Counted from the stretch's first letter, positions 10,960 through 22,699 are shown. The stretch is DNA of 64,000 nucleotides from Aurifilum marmelostoma (GCA_027559495.1 JAMXSV010000010.1:310001-374000); one strand, 5' to 3'. Made by a program: numbers and translations. The notes: generated from the sequence alone by a model not told the origin.

Positions 10960-12528
10960 TCAAGTCCAAGCCGGCTCGCCACGCTCCACGTTGGGGGTAT
11001 TGACGGCATTGCGGTCTGCAAAGGGGTCATTCTCGTCCTCTTCGTCCTCGGGCTCCGAGTCGTCGTCGCTGGCGGCGGCAGCGGCGGCGGCGGCTGGTGC
11101 TGGTGCTGGTGGTTGTGATCGTGGTCCTGGGACGGCCAGCTGCGACGAGGGCTTGGACGTCGCCGAGGGCCGGGGCGGGGCGGCTGGACGGGGCGGCTGG
11201 GCTGGGGGCGGCGGGGAGGACGGGGTGATGCTCAGGTTGGCCATGGCGGAGGTTGGGCTGCGTGGGGAGGAGGGCGATTTTGCTTTTTCGGTCATCACTT
11301 TTTTGGTGTTATGAAATGGTTAGCGCAACTCGGTGGATGCGTGGGGGGGGGGGGAGAAGGAACAGAGAGGACATACTTCGGTACATGTGAGCCTGCTCGG
11401 CCAGCTCGTCGTCTGAGTCGCTGTCGGCGTCGATGGAACGGTCCAGCTGCTCAAAGGTCATGAGCGACATGACGAGCTCGTCGTTGGCGTGGAGGAGACC
11501 GCCGAGCCACTGCTCGGACTCGACGTGGTGAATCTGACAAGGACATCTTGTTTAGTAAAATTCAACCAACACTCCTGTCCTGGAGGGGGAAAAAAAGATT
11601 AACTCACGTAGCGCAGGATCTTTCGCCGCAGGTGCTTGCACGTCTCAAAGTGCGCTACGGCCATGGGGTTCTCCGAGATGCGCTCCTTCTCGCGGTTGAT
11701 GCTCTGCAGGGCGTTGTTGAGATTGGTGGCGGCGATGGAGGACTCGGCGATGGCGGTCTTCATCTGGTCCTTCTCGGCCTCGAGGTCGAACTTGCGGTGC
11801 TTCTTGCCGCCCGACCTCTTGTCCTTCTTCTTGCCGCTGCTCTTGTCCTTGGAGGAGGAGGAGGAGGGCACGTGGCTGAAGGAGGTGATCTGGCCCGTCA
11901 CGGGGGTAGACAGGTCAGGCGGTGCGCGGGACGAAGAGGCATGGGCTTGCTCGGGAGAGGGCCGCTCGTCGTCCTCGTCGCCAAAGGGGTTCTCCGTCTC
12001 GCGGATGACCTTGGAGCGCTCCTGGGTGACGACCTGCTTGCGCTTGGGGAGCTCCTTGTACAGGCGGGCGACGCGGTCCAGGCCGGGGGTGTCCTTGTAC
12101 TCGGCGGCCCAGCTGCGGAAGAGCTCTGAGCACTTGCGGCGGACGTCCGGGTCGGACAGGTCCGAGGTGCCGCAGACGCGCAGGCGCTCGAGCAAGGGCT
12201 CGTCGGCAAAGGTGCGCTGGAAACGGGGGCCTGCGTTCTGGATGAGGCCGTCGAGGATGGTCAGGGCGCGCAGCTGGCGGTGGGCGTTGCCGTACTTGAG
12301 CTTCTTGCGAATGGCGCGGGCGGCCTCGGTGGGACCGGAGCCCTGCAGCTTGATGACCTCGACCAGGTCTGGGATGCCGCTCAGGTCGTCCTCCTCATAG
12401 GTCTCGCTGGTCAGCCGCTCGATGGTGACGGTGACGGCCGAGTAGGGTTTCTTCTGCGGAGGAGAGTCAGTAAACTTGAAATGGGAGTAGAAGAGGAGGG
12501 GCAATGACCAGGAAAAGTGACGCAGTGA

Positions 12529-12564
<36 letters not shown>

Positions 12565-12712
12565 AGTTGATGGTCGAGGTAAATGGGAACAGGCAGATGC
12601 TTTGCGTCTTCAAATCTTCTGTGTTTCTGTTTCCTGCGCCTTTTCCCTTGCTTTCTCGTCTATATCAAGGCCATGAATGAAGCAGTTTGGGGCAACTTAC
12701 TTGTGAGAACAT
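10960..12712 (-). CDS. LSB5-like VHS/GAT-domain endocytic adaptor
   Basis: Exons on the minus strand are 12712-12701 (only MFSQ), 12453-11608, 11533-11377 and 11297-10960, giving 450 residues. The N-terminal half is an ENTH/VHS-type superhelix (KLKYGNAHRQLRALTILDGLIQNAG, then FADEPLLERLR). The middle is lysine-rich, followed by a helical GAT-like segment (EAEKDQMKTAIAESSIAATNLNNALQ). The tail is acidic and Pro/Ala-rich. Yeast Lsb5 links Arf3, ubiquitin and the actin activator Las17 at endocytic sites. An NPF motif (residues 159-161, EH-domain ligand) and a DPF motif near the C-terminus (AP-2-type ligand) support an endocytic role. The first intron (12454-12700) carries a GT microsatellite, and the third (11298-11376) carries a G12 run. 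The four-codon first exon is inferred from the donor GTAAGT and the fit to the domain start. Confidence 0.85.
11343..11354. repeat. G12 homopolymer in an intron
   Basis: Twelve consecutive G inside the third intron of the LSB5-like gene. Confidence 0.95.
12531..12562. repeat. (GT)16 microsatellite in an intron
   Basis: Sixteen perfect GT units within the first intron of the LSB5-like gene, reading AC on the transcribed strand. Likely length-polymorphic. Confidence 0.97.
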
Positions 12713-13351
12713 CTTGTCTGGTTGGGTGTCCGACCAAGGTCTCTTCTCCCAGACGCTGGGGGATTAAACGGACAGCCACCTCTCTCTCCCTTCTCTTTTC
12801 TCTCTTTCTCAATATCTCCGAATACTGGTCCACCCTTCCAGGCTGATAAGCTCGAAAAAGGAATCCTGGACATGCAGCAGCGACACGGGTGAGTGAGCAC
12901 GTCCTCCTCCCAGGTTGCTGCAATCAATGGGGCGGGGAAACAGCTCCACCCCGCTCGCCAGTAAGTGGACCCAACCAGGAACTGCGTGCGACCGCACTCT
13001 CTCGTCAGGTACCAGACGAGAAGGAGGGGGAAAAAAAGAAGAAGAAGAAGAGCTGTTGGCTACCTGTAGAGAGAGAGAGGTAGGTGCGCTGTGGGAGGGA
13101 GTTTGGCGTTAGGTGCCACGACCACACACACACACACGGTGTTGTTTTAGCGAGATACGGACCAACCTTTCTTGGTCCCGGGACTTGCATGCATGTCGCC
13201 GGCACAGCAGCTGGTTTGGGCCTATTGACCCCTACCACAACCGCCTGTTTGCTAGCTTCGGGCCCTGTTTCGGGGTGCTATGGTACCGTAATGGGAACCC
13301 CCCGTCCCCGCCAGTGCATGACGTTGATGGCCCGTGCATGACGCTCTAGTC

Positions 13352-13361
13352 CCCTAACCCT
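13352..13361 (+). promoter_or_regulatory. Telomere-like CCCTAACCCT
   Basis: One and two-thirds copies of the complement of TTAGGG lie 640 bp upstream of the LSB5-like start. Such telobox-like motifs can bind Tbf1-type factors in fungal promoters. Function here is unproven. Confidence 0.3.
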
Positions 13362-13625
13362 GAAGACGACATATACTGTACTTGCCCTCTGCTCTTGTCA
13401 GGTCAGAGAGAAGCCTTGCTAAGGCGTCACGCAACAACACACAACCGAGAGAGAAATCATCTTTTCTCAGCTATATTATGTATCATTCTAGTCCTCGATC
13501 TAGACATCATCGTATACTCAAGGCTTTCTATGGCACATGCCAGCAGATTCCTCGCAAATATGCCCACTGCGGCCATGAACATGTTGTTAATTACCCTGCA
13601 GAGCCCTTTCCCCTTCTCTCTCCTC

Positions 13626-13669
13626 CACACATACACACACACATACACACACACATACACACACACCCA
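13626..13669. repeat. ACATACACACAC-type tandem repeat
   Basis: About three and a half copies of a 12-bp unit (CATACACACACA), just past the stop codon of the minus-strand membrane-protein gene, so probably in its 3' UTR. Confidence 0.9.
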
Positions 13670-13699
13670 CCCTCTAGGCTCCATCTTTTCAAAAGACCT

Positions 13700-14596
13700 C
13701 TATGTCTCTAGCTCTGCCGGGCCTCGCAAGATCGGTGGTCCATTGTCGATTTCACATATTCCGGATCCTGGGGGAAGCTCCTGCGGACTGTGCGAAGAGG
13801 TCGGCAACTCGAAGGGCTCAGGGCCCTCTGACAGACTCTCCTGCGATTTCCCTGCCGAGGTCTTTTTCTTTTTCTTCATAACACCTGATCCCCTGCTCAA
13901 TTTGCAGCAACAAATGCCAGAGGCGACAGCCAGGACTATCAAGACGCCGCCCATGAAGCCGCCGACGACTGCCTCGGGGACGGTCCCGGAGGAGGTAGTA
14001 GAAGCGGATGCTGAGGTGCTCGTGCCGGAGCTGGAGCTGGTGCTAGTGTTGGTGTTGGTGGCGGTGACACGGCTGGCCAGCATGCTGAACGACAAGGATG
14101 ACGATGGGGCAGGTTCATCGCTGATGTAGAACCAGGGCGATGAAACCTGCTGCGATGTGGCCTCGAAAGCCTCGAGGGACGAGATGAACCGGAAAGTCCA
14201 CGTCGACAGACCATCGATCTCACTCGAGCTCAAATTAACGGTAAAGGGGAAACTCAAGAGCGATGTCGCGTTGACTCCCGCTTCAGATCTTCTCGTCAGC
14301 ATGTCTGGCGGTTTGGAGAACGAGAGAGAGTGTGTTCACTCACAGCTAAGTTGTCTATGAGAGTTCGACTGTGTCCCAAAGAGCCACAGCTCGCTGTCCG
14401 TCGGGTCACAGGCTCCGCAGCTGTTGCTGAATTCTGACGCCAGATCTGCCGTCCACGAGATGGTGTACACGCTTCCATTGTACAAAGTCGAAGTATAGTC
14501 TGGCGACCGAGGAAAGAGCCAACTCGTCTCTGGGCTGCTGCTCACCACCCGAGGAATCACAAACAAGATTGCTGCTGATATGGTGCAGGTCAACAT
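13700..14596 (-). CDS. Secretory single-pass membrane protein, unknown function
   Basis: Two exons (14596-14344 and 14304-13700) join in phase through GTGAGT...CCAG. I chose ATG 14596 because it places a signal peptide (MLTCTISAAILFVIP) at the N-terminus. An upstream in-frame ATG at 14767 would add 57 residues with no recognisable feature. The ectodomain has a beta-rich stretch (GSVYTISWTADL, SELWLFG, FPFTVNLSS, TWTFRFI) resembling the Kre9/Knh1-like N-terminal fold seen in many fungal wall-associated proteins. It also has four cysteine-type or N-glycosylation features. A Ser/Thr linker follows, then one transmembrane helix (AVVGGFMGGVLIVLAVASGI), a CCC cluster and a basic, Ser-rich cytosolic tail. 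The layout resembles cell-wall sensor proteins, but no named family is certain. Confidence 0.75.
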
Positions 14597-14767
14597 TGCG
14601 ATTGCGTTGAGCCTGCATATGGCGCAACAGTAGCGACGGAGGAAGGGCAGAGTGGTGAGAAGAGTGGACAAAGTCGAACCCTTCCGACCATAGCAGAAGA
14701 GGAAGGAGGGGGGTTTCCAAATTCCCTTGAGCAGATGCCTCCGCGGCGGCGTGACTATCGCATTCAT

Positions 14768-17013
14768 GTCGGCTGGGGGAGTGTGGGTGTGTGTGTGTTG
14801 CGAGCGGGCGCCCCCAGTTGGCCCCCATGGGAACTGGTGCTGTGATGGGTATCACTGATCACGGGGAGACGACGTTGCCGGAGGCTCTGAGTTTCAGTGT
14901 TTCAGTCTGGCGAAGAGAGAAGAGGGGCTTGAAGGGGCCAATTGATAGCAGACATATTATAGCCATCGAGGTTACAGTGCCCCTCCATCAGTAGACAATT
15001 GATAATGATCATCGCATGATGCTTGCCGAATCGAGACCAGTCAAGCAATGCTGGGCCTCCGACATGCGAATTTGTCTCTCACTATCGACCATTGAATATA
15101 ATGGTAGATGTTTCATGTGGGCAATGTGCACCTCATCATCCGGGATCTTGTCAAACATGGTGAATTTGCAATCTTGCAATACTATCGCCCGATTGTGGCA
15201 GTATACCCTTGAGGCCACCCCGGGGCACATAGAAACGATGTATGCATGTGACAACGTAATGACGTATTATCAATGTCACCCTACCTCATTATCTCAAGAG
15301 CGAAGCAGACAAAATGAAGGCATCCCTTCCGGGTGCAGATCTCGCTTCGAAGGAAAAGCATAATTAAGGATGGAAGACGTGGTGATGAACATTGTAATTA
15401 TATCACTCATCAGACATATTCAGGCTATGCTGAAGGGTGTCTTCATAGAAGACTCTGAACCCTGCTGAGATCCGTCACCACGGATTTTAATCCATTCTAC
15501 TGCGTCTTGAATTCTCTCCCTTTCATCATAGTTATTTTGACTGCCGCCAAGAATGATGGGTGGCGTTGCCAGGAAATCATCCTAGCGTGGTATGCAGCGT
15601 CTGGAGGATAGACCCTTTGGGGAGACATGCCTCCCTGAAGGCTGTCTGATGCTGACCTCCACGATTGTCTCGATAGACCCTGAAGCCACAACCTCTCGAT
15701 CCACAAAACCTCCCGAGTCCCTCTCAAGGGGACTTCATCGTGGGGGCCGTGGCCCCACCCTCAATCTATCAGTCAGTTCCCTCACCGCAAAAGGCAACGA
15801 TTACATGACCTCTGGTATACGTATGCCCCGGCCAACCTCAGGCATGCCCTCTGTGAGAAATACGAAGCAGGGGGGTGGAGGTTGTGAGGGGGGGCGGGGG
15901 AAAAGGTCGACACCCGCGTTGCAGGAGGGCAGCTGCACCCCCAGAACGACACGCGGCTGGGGTCGTTGTGCTGAGGCAGATGCGACGCGGATGGGCCGTG
16001 GAATGTGGCCTGCTGGAGTGGTGGGTGGGTGGTGGAGAGCAGCCGCATATAATACGATGCTGACAGCTGTTTGGGGCGTGGTGCACCGGGGGGGGGGGGG
16101 TTCCCCATGCTGAACGGCTCTGACCGGGCTATCAAAGAATGGCATGGGGTGTTGGATTGCAATTGGGAATGCCGTGATTGAGATTTAGCTACTGTAAGTG
16201 TTTTGTTTTGCGGATAATACAGAGTCTTTTCAATCATGGGCAAGTTTTTGAACTTGTTGGTTTGTCTTTCTTGCCTTTTTTTCTAATTGTGTATGGGATG
16301 CTATAATATCCAGAGAGCCTGGCTACACTTTTGACCCGCTGCACCAGGGCATAAGGGAGCCAGCTGGGAACTTGAACCCGCTATCGAAGCGTTCCAATTA
16401 CTGTCAGACAATGACTTGTACAGTTCATACCGTTTTTACTCTGAAGGTATTCCGAGGTTCATCCAGCCAATCAGCAACTTCTCAAACAATGGGAAGACAA
16501 CTTAATCCGCTGCAGTGTCTCACCTTTTTGCCACTGACTGTGAATCCCGAGTAAGCAAGCTGAGGTGTGCATTCAATTGGCTTGTGTATGGTCAAGCTAA
16601 GCACTGTTTCTATGGGGCATAACTATGCAGTACTGATCAGAATGATGACACCAGACCGGCCCCCAAAAAAGCGTCAACGCCGCAAGGCAGCAAGCACAAG
16701 AGGCCGGCCGTAGTCTGTGACCTAGCTGGGACGCAGGCTCCCAGCTCCCAAGGATGCCTGGTCTGATACGGCAAGAAAGAGAGAAGAAAACATCAAATAA
16801 AAGATATGGAAACAAACATTGAAGATCTGCAATACTGGGTTTTAATAAGGCCCGGGCCTCGCAAAGGATGTTTAACCTTGATTATTACTTCTTTTAATCA
16901 TGCTCCACTTGATCGTCGGTTTTGTTTAATTAATCGAAAACAAACGTTGATTCGACCAACAGCCATCACAGGGTGTTGTTTAACAACGCATTCATTATTT
17001 TCTTTTGCCCAGG
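14768..17013. other. Intergenic, divergent upstream regions
   Basis: About 2.2 kb between the membrane-protein gene (-) and the DUF3433 gene (+), most likely their promoters. It has a G13 run (16088-16100) and moderately AT-rich blocks. Open frames such as 15592-16113 are low-complexity and unsupported. A pyrimidine tract ending in TTTTGCCCAG at 17003-17012, directly before ATG 17014, resembles the acceptor of a 5' UTR intron. Confidence 0.55.
16088..16100. repeat. G13 homopolymer
   Basis: Thirteen consecutive G in intergenic sequence. Confidence 0.95.
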
Positions 17014-20000
17014 ATGGCATCGAAGGAGTCACATCAACAGCGGGTCCTCCCCATATATAATCACCAGCAACCAGATTATTATTCCTACGAGCAGCCGCAT
17101 CATCATCAGCGGACAGCCGAGACAAGAGACGATGAGGAGGAGACGAGTTCTCAATCCAGCTACTCGCAGTACATAGACCCATACTATCTCAACAACCACC
17201 ATGACGCCGCATTGCCAACTTCACAACCAGTGAAAATAATAGAGACGCAGAGGGAGAAGCCGCGGGCACCCACAAGCACCAACAGATCAGCAGACTACAA
17301 GCCCACGGCACTACGATGGTGGTACCATCTGATCCTCATAGTCTGTCTCGCCGGCTTGATCGGCTTGACGGAATACGCCCTGCAGACTTTAGACGTACAC
17401 GGCGACGGCACAGACGACTTTGTGTCTGAGCAGATCCAGGCTCGAAATTTCGAGGATGTTCTTCTTCGTCATCACCACACCAGGCACGACCCACGAGGTG
17501 ATGCTGCCGACGAGGAGGGCGAGGGCGGCGTGCTGGACATCCTCTCCTCCCCGGCGTCTCTGAACATGTCCTCAAGAACATCAGCAGCAGCGTCGGCGGC
17601 AGGGACCTCGCTCGAGACGCACACGGCGAGGCCAATCACGTTGTATGACTCCTCAGAAGAAGGCGGACTCCCAGCCATGCTCAGACCTCCTCACTATCTC
17701 CGACTAGGCAAGACGGTCATCTGGGTGCGGAAGACTGCAATCCCGGCACCTGTGAGCAGCACAAATGATGGTCAACTGTCCTCCGCACTCACCGTCCGTC
17801 CGGAGTTGATCCATCATCCTGGACCAGATCGCTTCCTGGGCCTGGGCAAGGAGACTGTGAACAAGGCTGGGCGCCGAGATCTGACTTCTACGACTGTCGA
17901 CGCTCGTCCTCCGGCATATACACAGGCAAGCCCAAAGTATACGGGCACTCCTCCCGGCTCTGGTCAGGCTACTACGCTCTCGGCAGCAGCGCCTTCTCCT
18001 ACAACCACCGCCCCGGGATTCTCCACCGGAAAGACGGCTGGCGGCCTCGGCCACCACCTTCGAAGAGGCTCCGCTGTCGCCGTTGAGACAGACGCTCCAG
18101 AGATGCCACAGAATCCAGGTAGTTATGCTCTAGCTGGCGTGGGTAAATTTCTTGATCCAGGTCTGGTCACCTTTGAGGCACGTCGTCACGGCCAACGGTC
18201 GTTCAACGTCAGCAGCCCCTCTTCTCTCGTTGACGACTACAACGTCGTTGACTATCCTTCATCTACCCACGTGGTGTGGCAACCACAGGATGAACCTCAA
18301 AATGGTGCACCTCCAGATAAATACATGGCGGTGGGCAGGACTACCGTACATCACCACATGGGAAGAGATGCGGACCAGACAGAGCTGGCGGTTGCTGCAA
18401 CCAGCATCATCTCGCAACCGATATCGAGTGAGGAGAGCAAGGGTCATTTCAGTCCCGAAGCCGTTGGCATCGGCCTAGTAGACTCTGATCATGCTTCTCC
18501 TTCTTCTCCCCATGTTTCTAAGCCGACTGCTCCAGCCGCATCAAGTCCAGGTATGACCTCGGATACGACCGATTTACAAACAGTCCCAGAAGTCTACCTG
18601 ACAGTTGGACAGGTCGTGACAAGTGCGGTTCCTGTCGTTGCTGATGTTACTACTACTTCTCCACCGACTACCATGTATACTGCTGTCCTCAGGTCTTCTG
18701 CGAATGGAGATGATCAGCAGGCCACCGACACCTCCAAGGGACAACAAGCCACGCACCACCAACAGCCCTCTGAGAAGAAGACGACGACACCTGCTCCGTC
18801 TCGTACGACACTCAAAGGCGGCCCCTCTCCCGAAGCGTCTCAGAGTGATCATGCGAATACTTTTCCGAACGAGAGCAGCAGCAGGCTTGGGCGCGTTGGA
18901 GGTCCTGTCGAGTTGTCATCAGATACCAACACTGACAGGACAGCCGCTGGTGGAGCAGCGACAGAGATCCGGGGCACAATATCTACGGATTCTGAGGGGC
19001 ATGTGACCACCTCATACTATACCAGAACAATCGCAGGGGCGGTGACAACACGAACAGAAAAGACAGCAACCTCGCTGCCGTCCAGTCGAGGTGTATTATC
19101 ATCATCGTCTTCGTCACTCAGTCGACTCCCAACCATCGTCCCCGTTACACCAGTTGTTGAAACCAGAGTTCTCAAGACATTACGCACCGATGCACAAGGC
19201 CACACGGAAACCTCATCCTACACCGCAACCATCACCGTGCTGAGCCCAGATCACACGCACAGTATCACCATCAACAGCAGTACCACCACCGCCACCACCA
19301 CGTCTTCTCAACTCCCACAATCACCGTCACCTGCATCAGCCCCAAGGCCAGGCAGCAACAATGGCACCTCCTCCACCCCGTCCCCCACCCCTTCCAGCGC
19401 AGGCTCGACATCCGAGGTCGAGGCCGTCGTCTACGGCGTCACCATGCAGGAATACATCCTAGGCGCGTTCCTCCCCACCGTGCTCGCCGTCCTCATTGCC
19501 TTCCCCATCAAGCTCATCAGCATCAACGCCCGCCTGATGCAGCCCTTCCACGCCCTGGCCACCGCCGACAAGACCCACGGCGCCCGGCCCGAGAGCTCCA
19601 TCTTCCTGCGCTTCTATTCCTGGTGGGGCGCCATCTCGTTCCTCCGCGCCCTGAAGACGGGGCAGCCCATCGTGGCCATCTCGGATCTCCTCGTGCTGGG
19701 CGCAGGCCTGCTCGCGCCTCTGGCCGCCGAGACCGTGTCTGTGTACGAGGCCATCGACACCTGCGAGGAGTACTGCCGCGGCAATCTCGGGTCGTCTGTG
19801 GTGTCGGGGCGGGTCCTGCAAGGGCTCATGGGCGCCATGATCGCCTTGTTGTTGGTCCTGATCTTCCTGTTGACCGTTAGGCAGTGGAAGACGGGCGTGG
19901 CCCAGAACCCGTGGAGCATCGCCGGCACGGCAAGCCTGTGTCTGGACTCGGGCGTGCGAAAGGCGCTGCGGACGATGCCTGCTGGAAAGGAGTCGGCGAT

Positions 20001-21018
20001 GCTTGGTGTTCTCAAGCAGAACCAGTATGCGCTGGGCGAGGCGAGGAACTCCTGGGAGTCGCCCTTGAAGACGACTGGATACGGGATTGTTGTCGCTGGA
20101 CAGAGCACAGCGCAGGCTGACAGCAACGCAAAGGACGACGGCGAGACATTCGATGTGCGCAGGGTCAAGAGCAAGCAGCCCTTTTTATTGTTGACGTGGT
20201 GGGGGCGCTGTGTCATGCTCTTCATCTTCCTGTCTATCCTCATCATTGTGGTGTACTATGAGCAGACCTCGGGCGATACTGGATTCGAGCTCTTCATGGA
20301 CAGCCAGAGCTATGGGGTCAAGTTCCTTTTCACCGCGCTGGGAGTCATTCTCGGCTACTGCATGGAGACGGTATTCCGATGTGAGTCCAGCCCCCCCCCC
20401 CCCCCCCTCTTTTCTGCTTTTTATCTCTTTTCTTCCTTTTTTTTTTTTTTTTTTGAACCCGAAAACTAACCGCACAAACAAACACAAAAAGGCGTCGCCA
20501 TCATGTCCCCCTACCTCAAGCTCCGGGACCAAGCCCTCCCAGCCCAACAGTCCATCCTCCTCTCCCCGCCCACCAACGCCTTCTACGGCGTCTGGTCGGC
20601 CTACCGCCAGCGCCACCCCTACCTGGCCTTCCTCTCCCTCGTGACCCTGCTCGCCGAGTTCGGCCTCCCCGTCACGCTCTCCCACGTCCCCTACAGCTCC
20701 GTCGAGACCTACCTGACCGAGGTCGTCTGCGCCTGGCTCAGCGTCGCCATCCTGGCCCTCATGAGCACCTCGCTGGCCCTCTCCTTCCTGGTGCGCTGGC
20801 CGCACATGCCCGTCGACCCGCGCACCGTCGCGGGCGCCATGTACTATGTCTGCGACTCGTGGCTGCTGGACTCGCTCGAGGGCGTGTCGGTGCTGGACAA
20901 GCCTGGCCGGGACCGGAGTGTCAGGTCCATGCGGCATCGGTATGGCTATGGGTTTATCAGTGGCATGAGCGGGAAGAGTAGGATCGGGGTGGAGATTGTG
21001 GATGATCGGGGGGGATGA
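17014..21018 (+). CDS. Large DUF3433 multi-pass membrane protein
   Basis: Exons 17014-20380 and 20492-21018 give 1,297 residues. A cytosolic N-terminal segment rich in His, Gln and Tyr is followed by a first membrane helix (WYHLILIVCLAGLIGLTEYAL). A long Ser/Thr/Pro-rich, presumably glycosylated extracellular region follows, with degenerate repeats built around a Y..hGk core. The C-terminal third carries several hydrophobic helices and the motifs usual for DUF3433 (YILGAFLPTVLAVLIAFP, LMQPFHALA, ISDLLVLGAGLLAPLAAETV). A second, shorter DUF3433-like half lies in exon 2. The function of the family is unknown; it is expanded in filamentous ascomycetes. The intron (20381-20491) contains a C17 run followed by a T-rich run, with a CTAAC branch site. 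ATG 17014 is the first Met after a likely 5' UTR intron acceptor. Confidence 0.85.
20391..20407. repeat. C17 homopolymer in an intron
   Basis: Seventeen consecutive C within the DUF3433 gene intron, followed 30 bp later by a T run. The longest G/C run in the window. Confidence 0.95.
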
Positions 21019-21574
21019 GGAGCATGGGAAGAAGGAAGGGCTGGAGCCGCAGCGGTATGTCTGGGTTCTGTGAGGAGGAGGAACGTTGGTGGTGTCGATG
21101 ATTTGTGTTGTTATTGGTATGTTTTAATGAATGATGATGATTGATGGAGTTGGTTGGGACATTTGGGAAGATACCCCTTTATATGTGTTTGAAAGAGTAA
21201 TATTAATATATATATAAATATGATGATTATAAGAGAGGCTATAATTAGTATTGTTTCCCTAACTGAGATTCATATAATGGACGGTTAATTCTCTGGTTTC
21301 CAAGCCATTCACAAATATATTGAGAGTAATGATATCTAATTAATGATTGCAGCTAAAGGAAGGACATAAGAATGAATATATAAAATAAGTAATGGTGCGG
21401 CAAGAATGTAAACCCCCCAATTCAAAACATGGATATCGTGTTCTCATCATCATGTCCCCCCCCCCCCCACCCCATATTTCCCTTCAACTGCAGGAGTGCC
21501 CTTTCCAGAACCAAATCCATCAACCGATCCACACCAGAGAGAGAGAAAAACAGACGATGTTGCTATTTTCTGCC
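21019..21574. other. AT-rich intergenic between convergent genes
   Basis: This 556-bp spacer is clearly AT-rich from about 21120 to 21400 (TAATATTAATATATATATAA-like), unlike its GC-rich neighbours. It ends in a C13 run at 21456-21468. It should hold the 3' UTRs of the DUF3433 and F-box genes. No transposon ends seen. Confidence 0.6.
21456..21468. repeat. C13 homopolymer
   Basis: Thirteen consecutive C in intergenic sequence near the 3' end of the F-box gene. Confidence 0.95.
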
Positions 21575-22699
21575 TCAGGAACCCGGTAGCTGGCGGTGCC
21601 ACATCTCGGCCACGTCCCGGGCATCATGAAGCTCCGACATCCACTTCTTCCGCAGCGCACCGATGCGCTGCTCAATCCCGTTGACCACCGTGTCCATCTC
21701 GCCGCCGCCCGTCTTCTGCTCCGCCCGCCACCGCTCATAGCTCACAATCTCCGCCAGGTCCTTCTCGTGCTGATCGGCCGGCTGGTACTCCCACCGCCCG
21801 CCGTCCTCCTCATCACCGCCGACCCATTTCCGTGTGGGCACGTAGACGTTGAGGACCTTGTACTGGTCCCTGTGGAAGACCTTGTCCCTCGACTCGGGGC
21901 CTTTTCTCGCCAGAAACCCGTCCGTCCCGCCCGCCAGGTCCTCGGGCGTCAGGTAGTATTCGCTGTGGAACACGCCCTCCCTGTGCCGCTGCACCGACCT
22001 GATCGTGGACGACAGGTGCGCCTGCATGATGGCGGCGTGCCAGAGCGGGGCGGCCGGCCCCGTCCCCGGCGCGTCGGGGAACACGGCCTTCCCCACGACC
22101 GCCACGTTGGCCCCGAGCAGGCTGACGTTCCAGAGCGGGGTCTCGCCCCACAGGATCACGGGCAGCGCGGCGCCGGCGTCCAGAGGGCCCTGCCAGTGGG
22201 CAAAGTCGACGGCCAGGCACAGCGTGTGCCACCGCAGGACGCACGTCGCGCACGTGCAGACCAGGTGGGGGTTGGGCGGGGTGACGTGGTGGAAGTAGGG
22301 CCGCCTGCAGATCTCGGCGTCGCGCAGGCGGTCCTCGGAGCAGAGCACGGCTCTCTCGGCGGCGGTGAGGGTGCTGGCCAGGACGGGGAGGCGCATGCAC
22401 CGCGCCAGGATGGGGTAGCGCCGGCGGGTGATGGCGCCGGCGATGAGGGCCGCCGCGCAGGGGTCTCGGAGGAGGCAGGTGTGGAGGTTGCGGCAGGTGC
22501 GCGCGAGGCGGAAGACCTCGCTGGGGGCCAGGAGGGAGGTGATCTGGATGAGCAGGTCGAGGGGAAGTCTGGCGAGGGAGGCGCTGTTATTGTTGCTGTT
22601 GTGTGCCTGCTCGAGAGGACCCTTGCTGTGGGAATCTGCTGCGGGAGGCTCTCCACCGTCGTTTCTGCTATGATTGTCCACGTCCATTGTTGATGCCAT
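21575..22699 (-). CDS. F-box protein
   Basis: Single-exon gene of 374 residues starting at ATG 22699. The F-box lies near residues 42-85 (LARLPLDLLIQITSLL..SEVFRLARTCRNLH), the fold that binds Skp1 and recruits substrates to SCF ubiquitin ligases. The rest has no leucine-rich, WD or Kelch repeats. It includes a Cys-rich patch (LVCTCATCVLRWHTLC) that could bind metal, and a C-terminal block rich in Trp, Tyr and charged residues (KVFHRDQYKVLNVYVPTRKW). Similar F-box proteins of unknown target are common in Sordariomycetes. The very high GC of the coding sequence produces long antisense frames, which I reject. Confidence 0.85.
   Translation of the reverse strand: MASTMDVDNHSRNDGGEPPAADSHSKGPLEQAHNSNNNSASLARLPLDLLIQITSLLAPSEVFRLARTCRNLHTCLLRDPCAAALIAGAITRRRYPILARCMRLPVLASTLTAAERAVLCSEDRLRDAEICRRPYFHHVTPPNPHLVCTCATCVLRWHTLCLAVDFAHWQGPLDAGAALPVILWGETPLWNVSLLGANVAVVGKAVFPDAPGTGPAAPLWHAAIMQAHLSSTIRSVQRHREGVFHSEYYLTPEDLAGGTDGFLARKGPESRDKVFHRDQYKVLNVYVPTRKWVGGDEEDGGRWEYQPADQHEKDLAEIVSYERWRAEQKTGGGEMDTVVNGIEQRIGALRKKWMSELHDARDVAEMWHRQLPGS

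Larger units (their letters stand above)
12713..13699. other. Intergenic upstream of the LSB5-like gene
   Basis: The 987-bp stretch contains pyrimidine-rich blocks (12780-12820), a short AC repeat near 13123-13137, a telomere-like 10-mer at 13352-13361 and a larger AC array at 13626-13669. Open frames such as 13395-14129 run into the antisense of the next gene and are not called. Confidence 0.55.

Noticed and set aside
15592..16113. 173-codon frame in the spacer upstream of the DUF3433 gene
   Set aside because: Gly/Arg-rich low-complexity translation, crossing near a G13 run, with no start context or domain.
21120..21400. AT-rich block as a RIP-mutated transposon relic
   Set aside because: Only about 280 bp, no terminal repeats or coding remnant, and it sits where two convergent 3' UTRs are expected.
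21596..22693. 365-codon plus-strand frame antisense to the F-box gene
   Set aside because: Composition is Arg/Gly/Ala/Pro-rich, with no recognisable fold; it mirrors a GC-rich sense gene.
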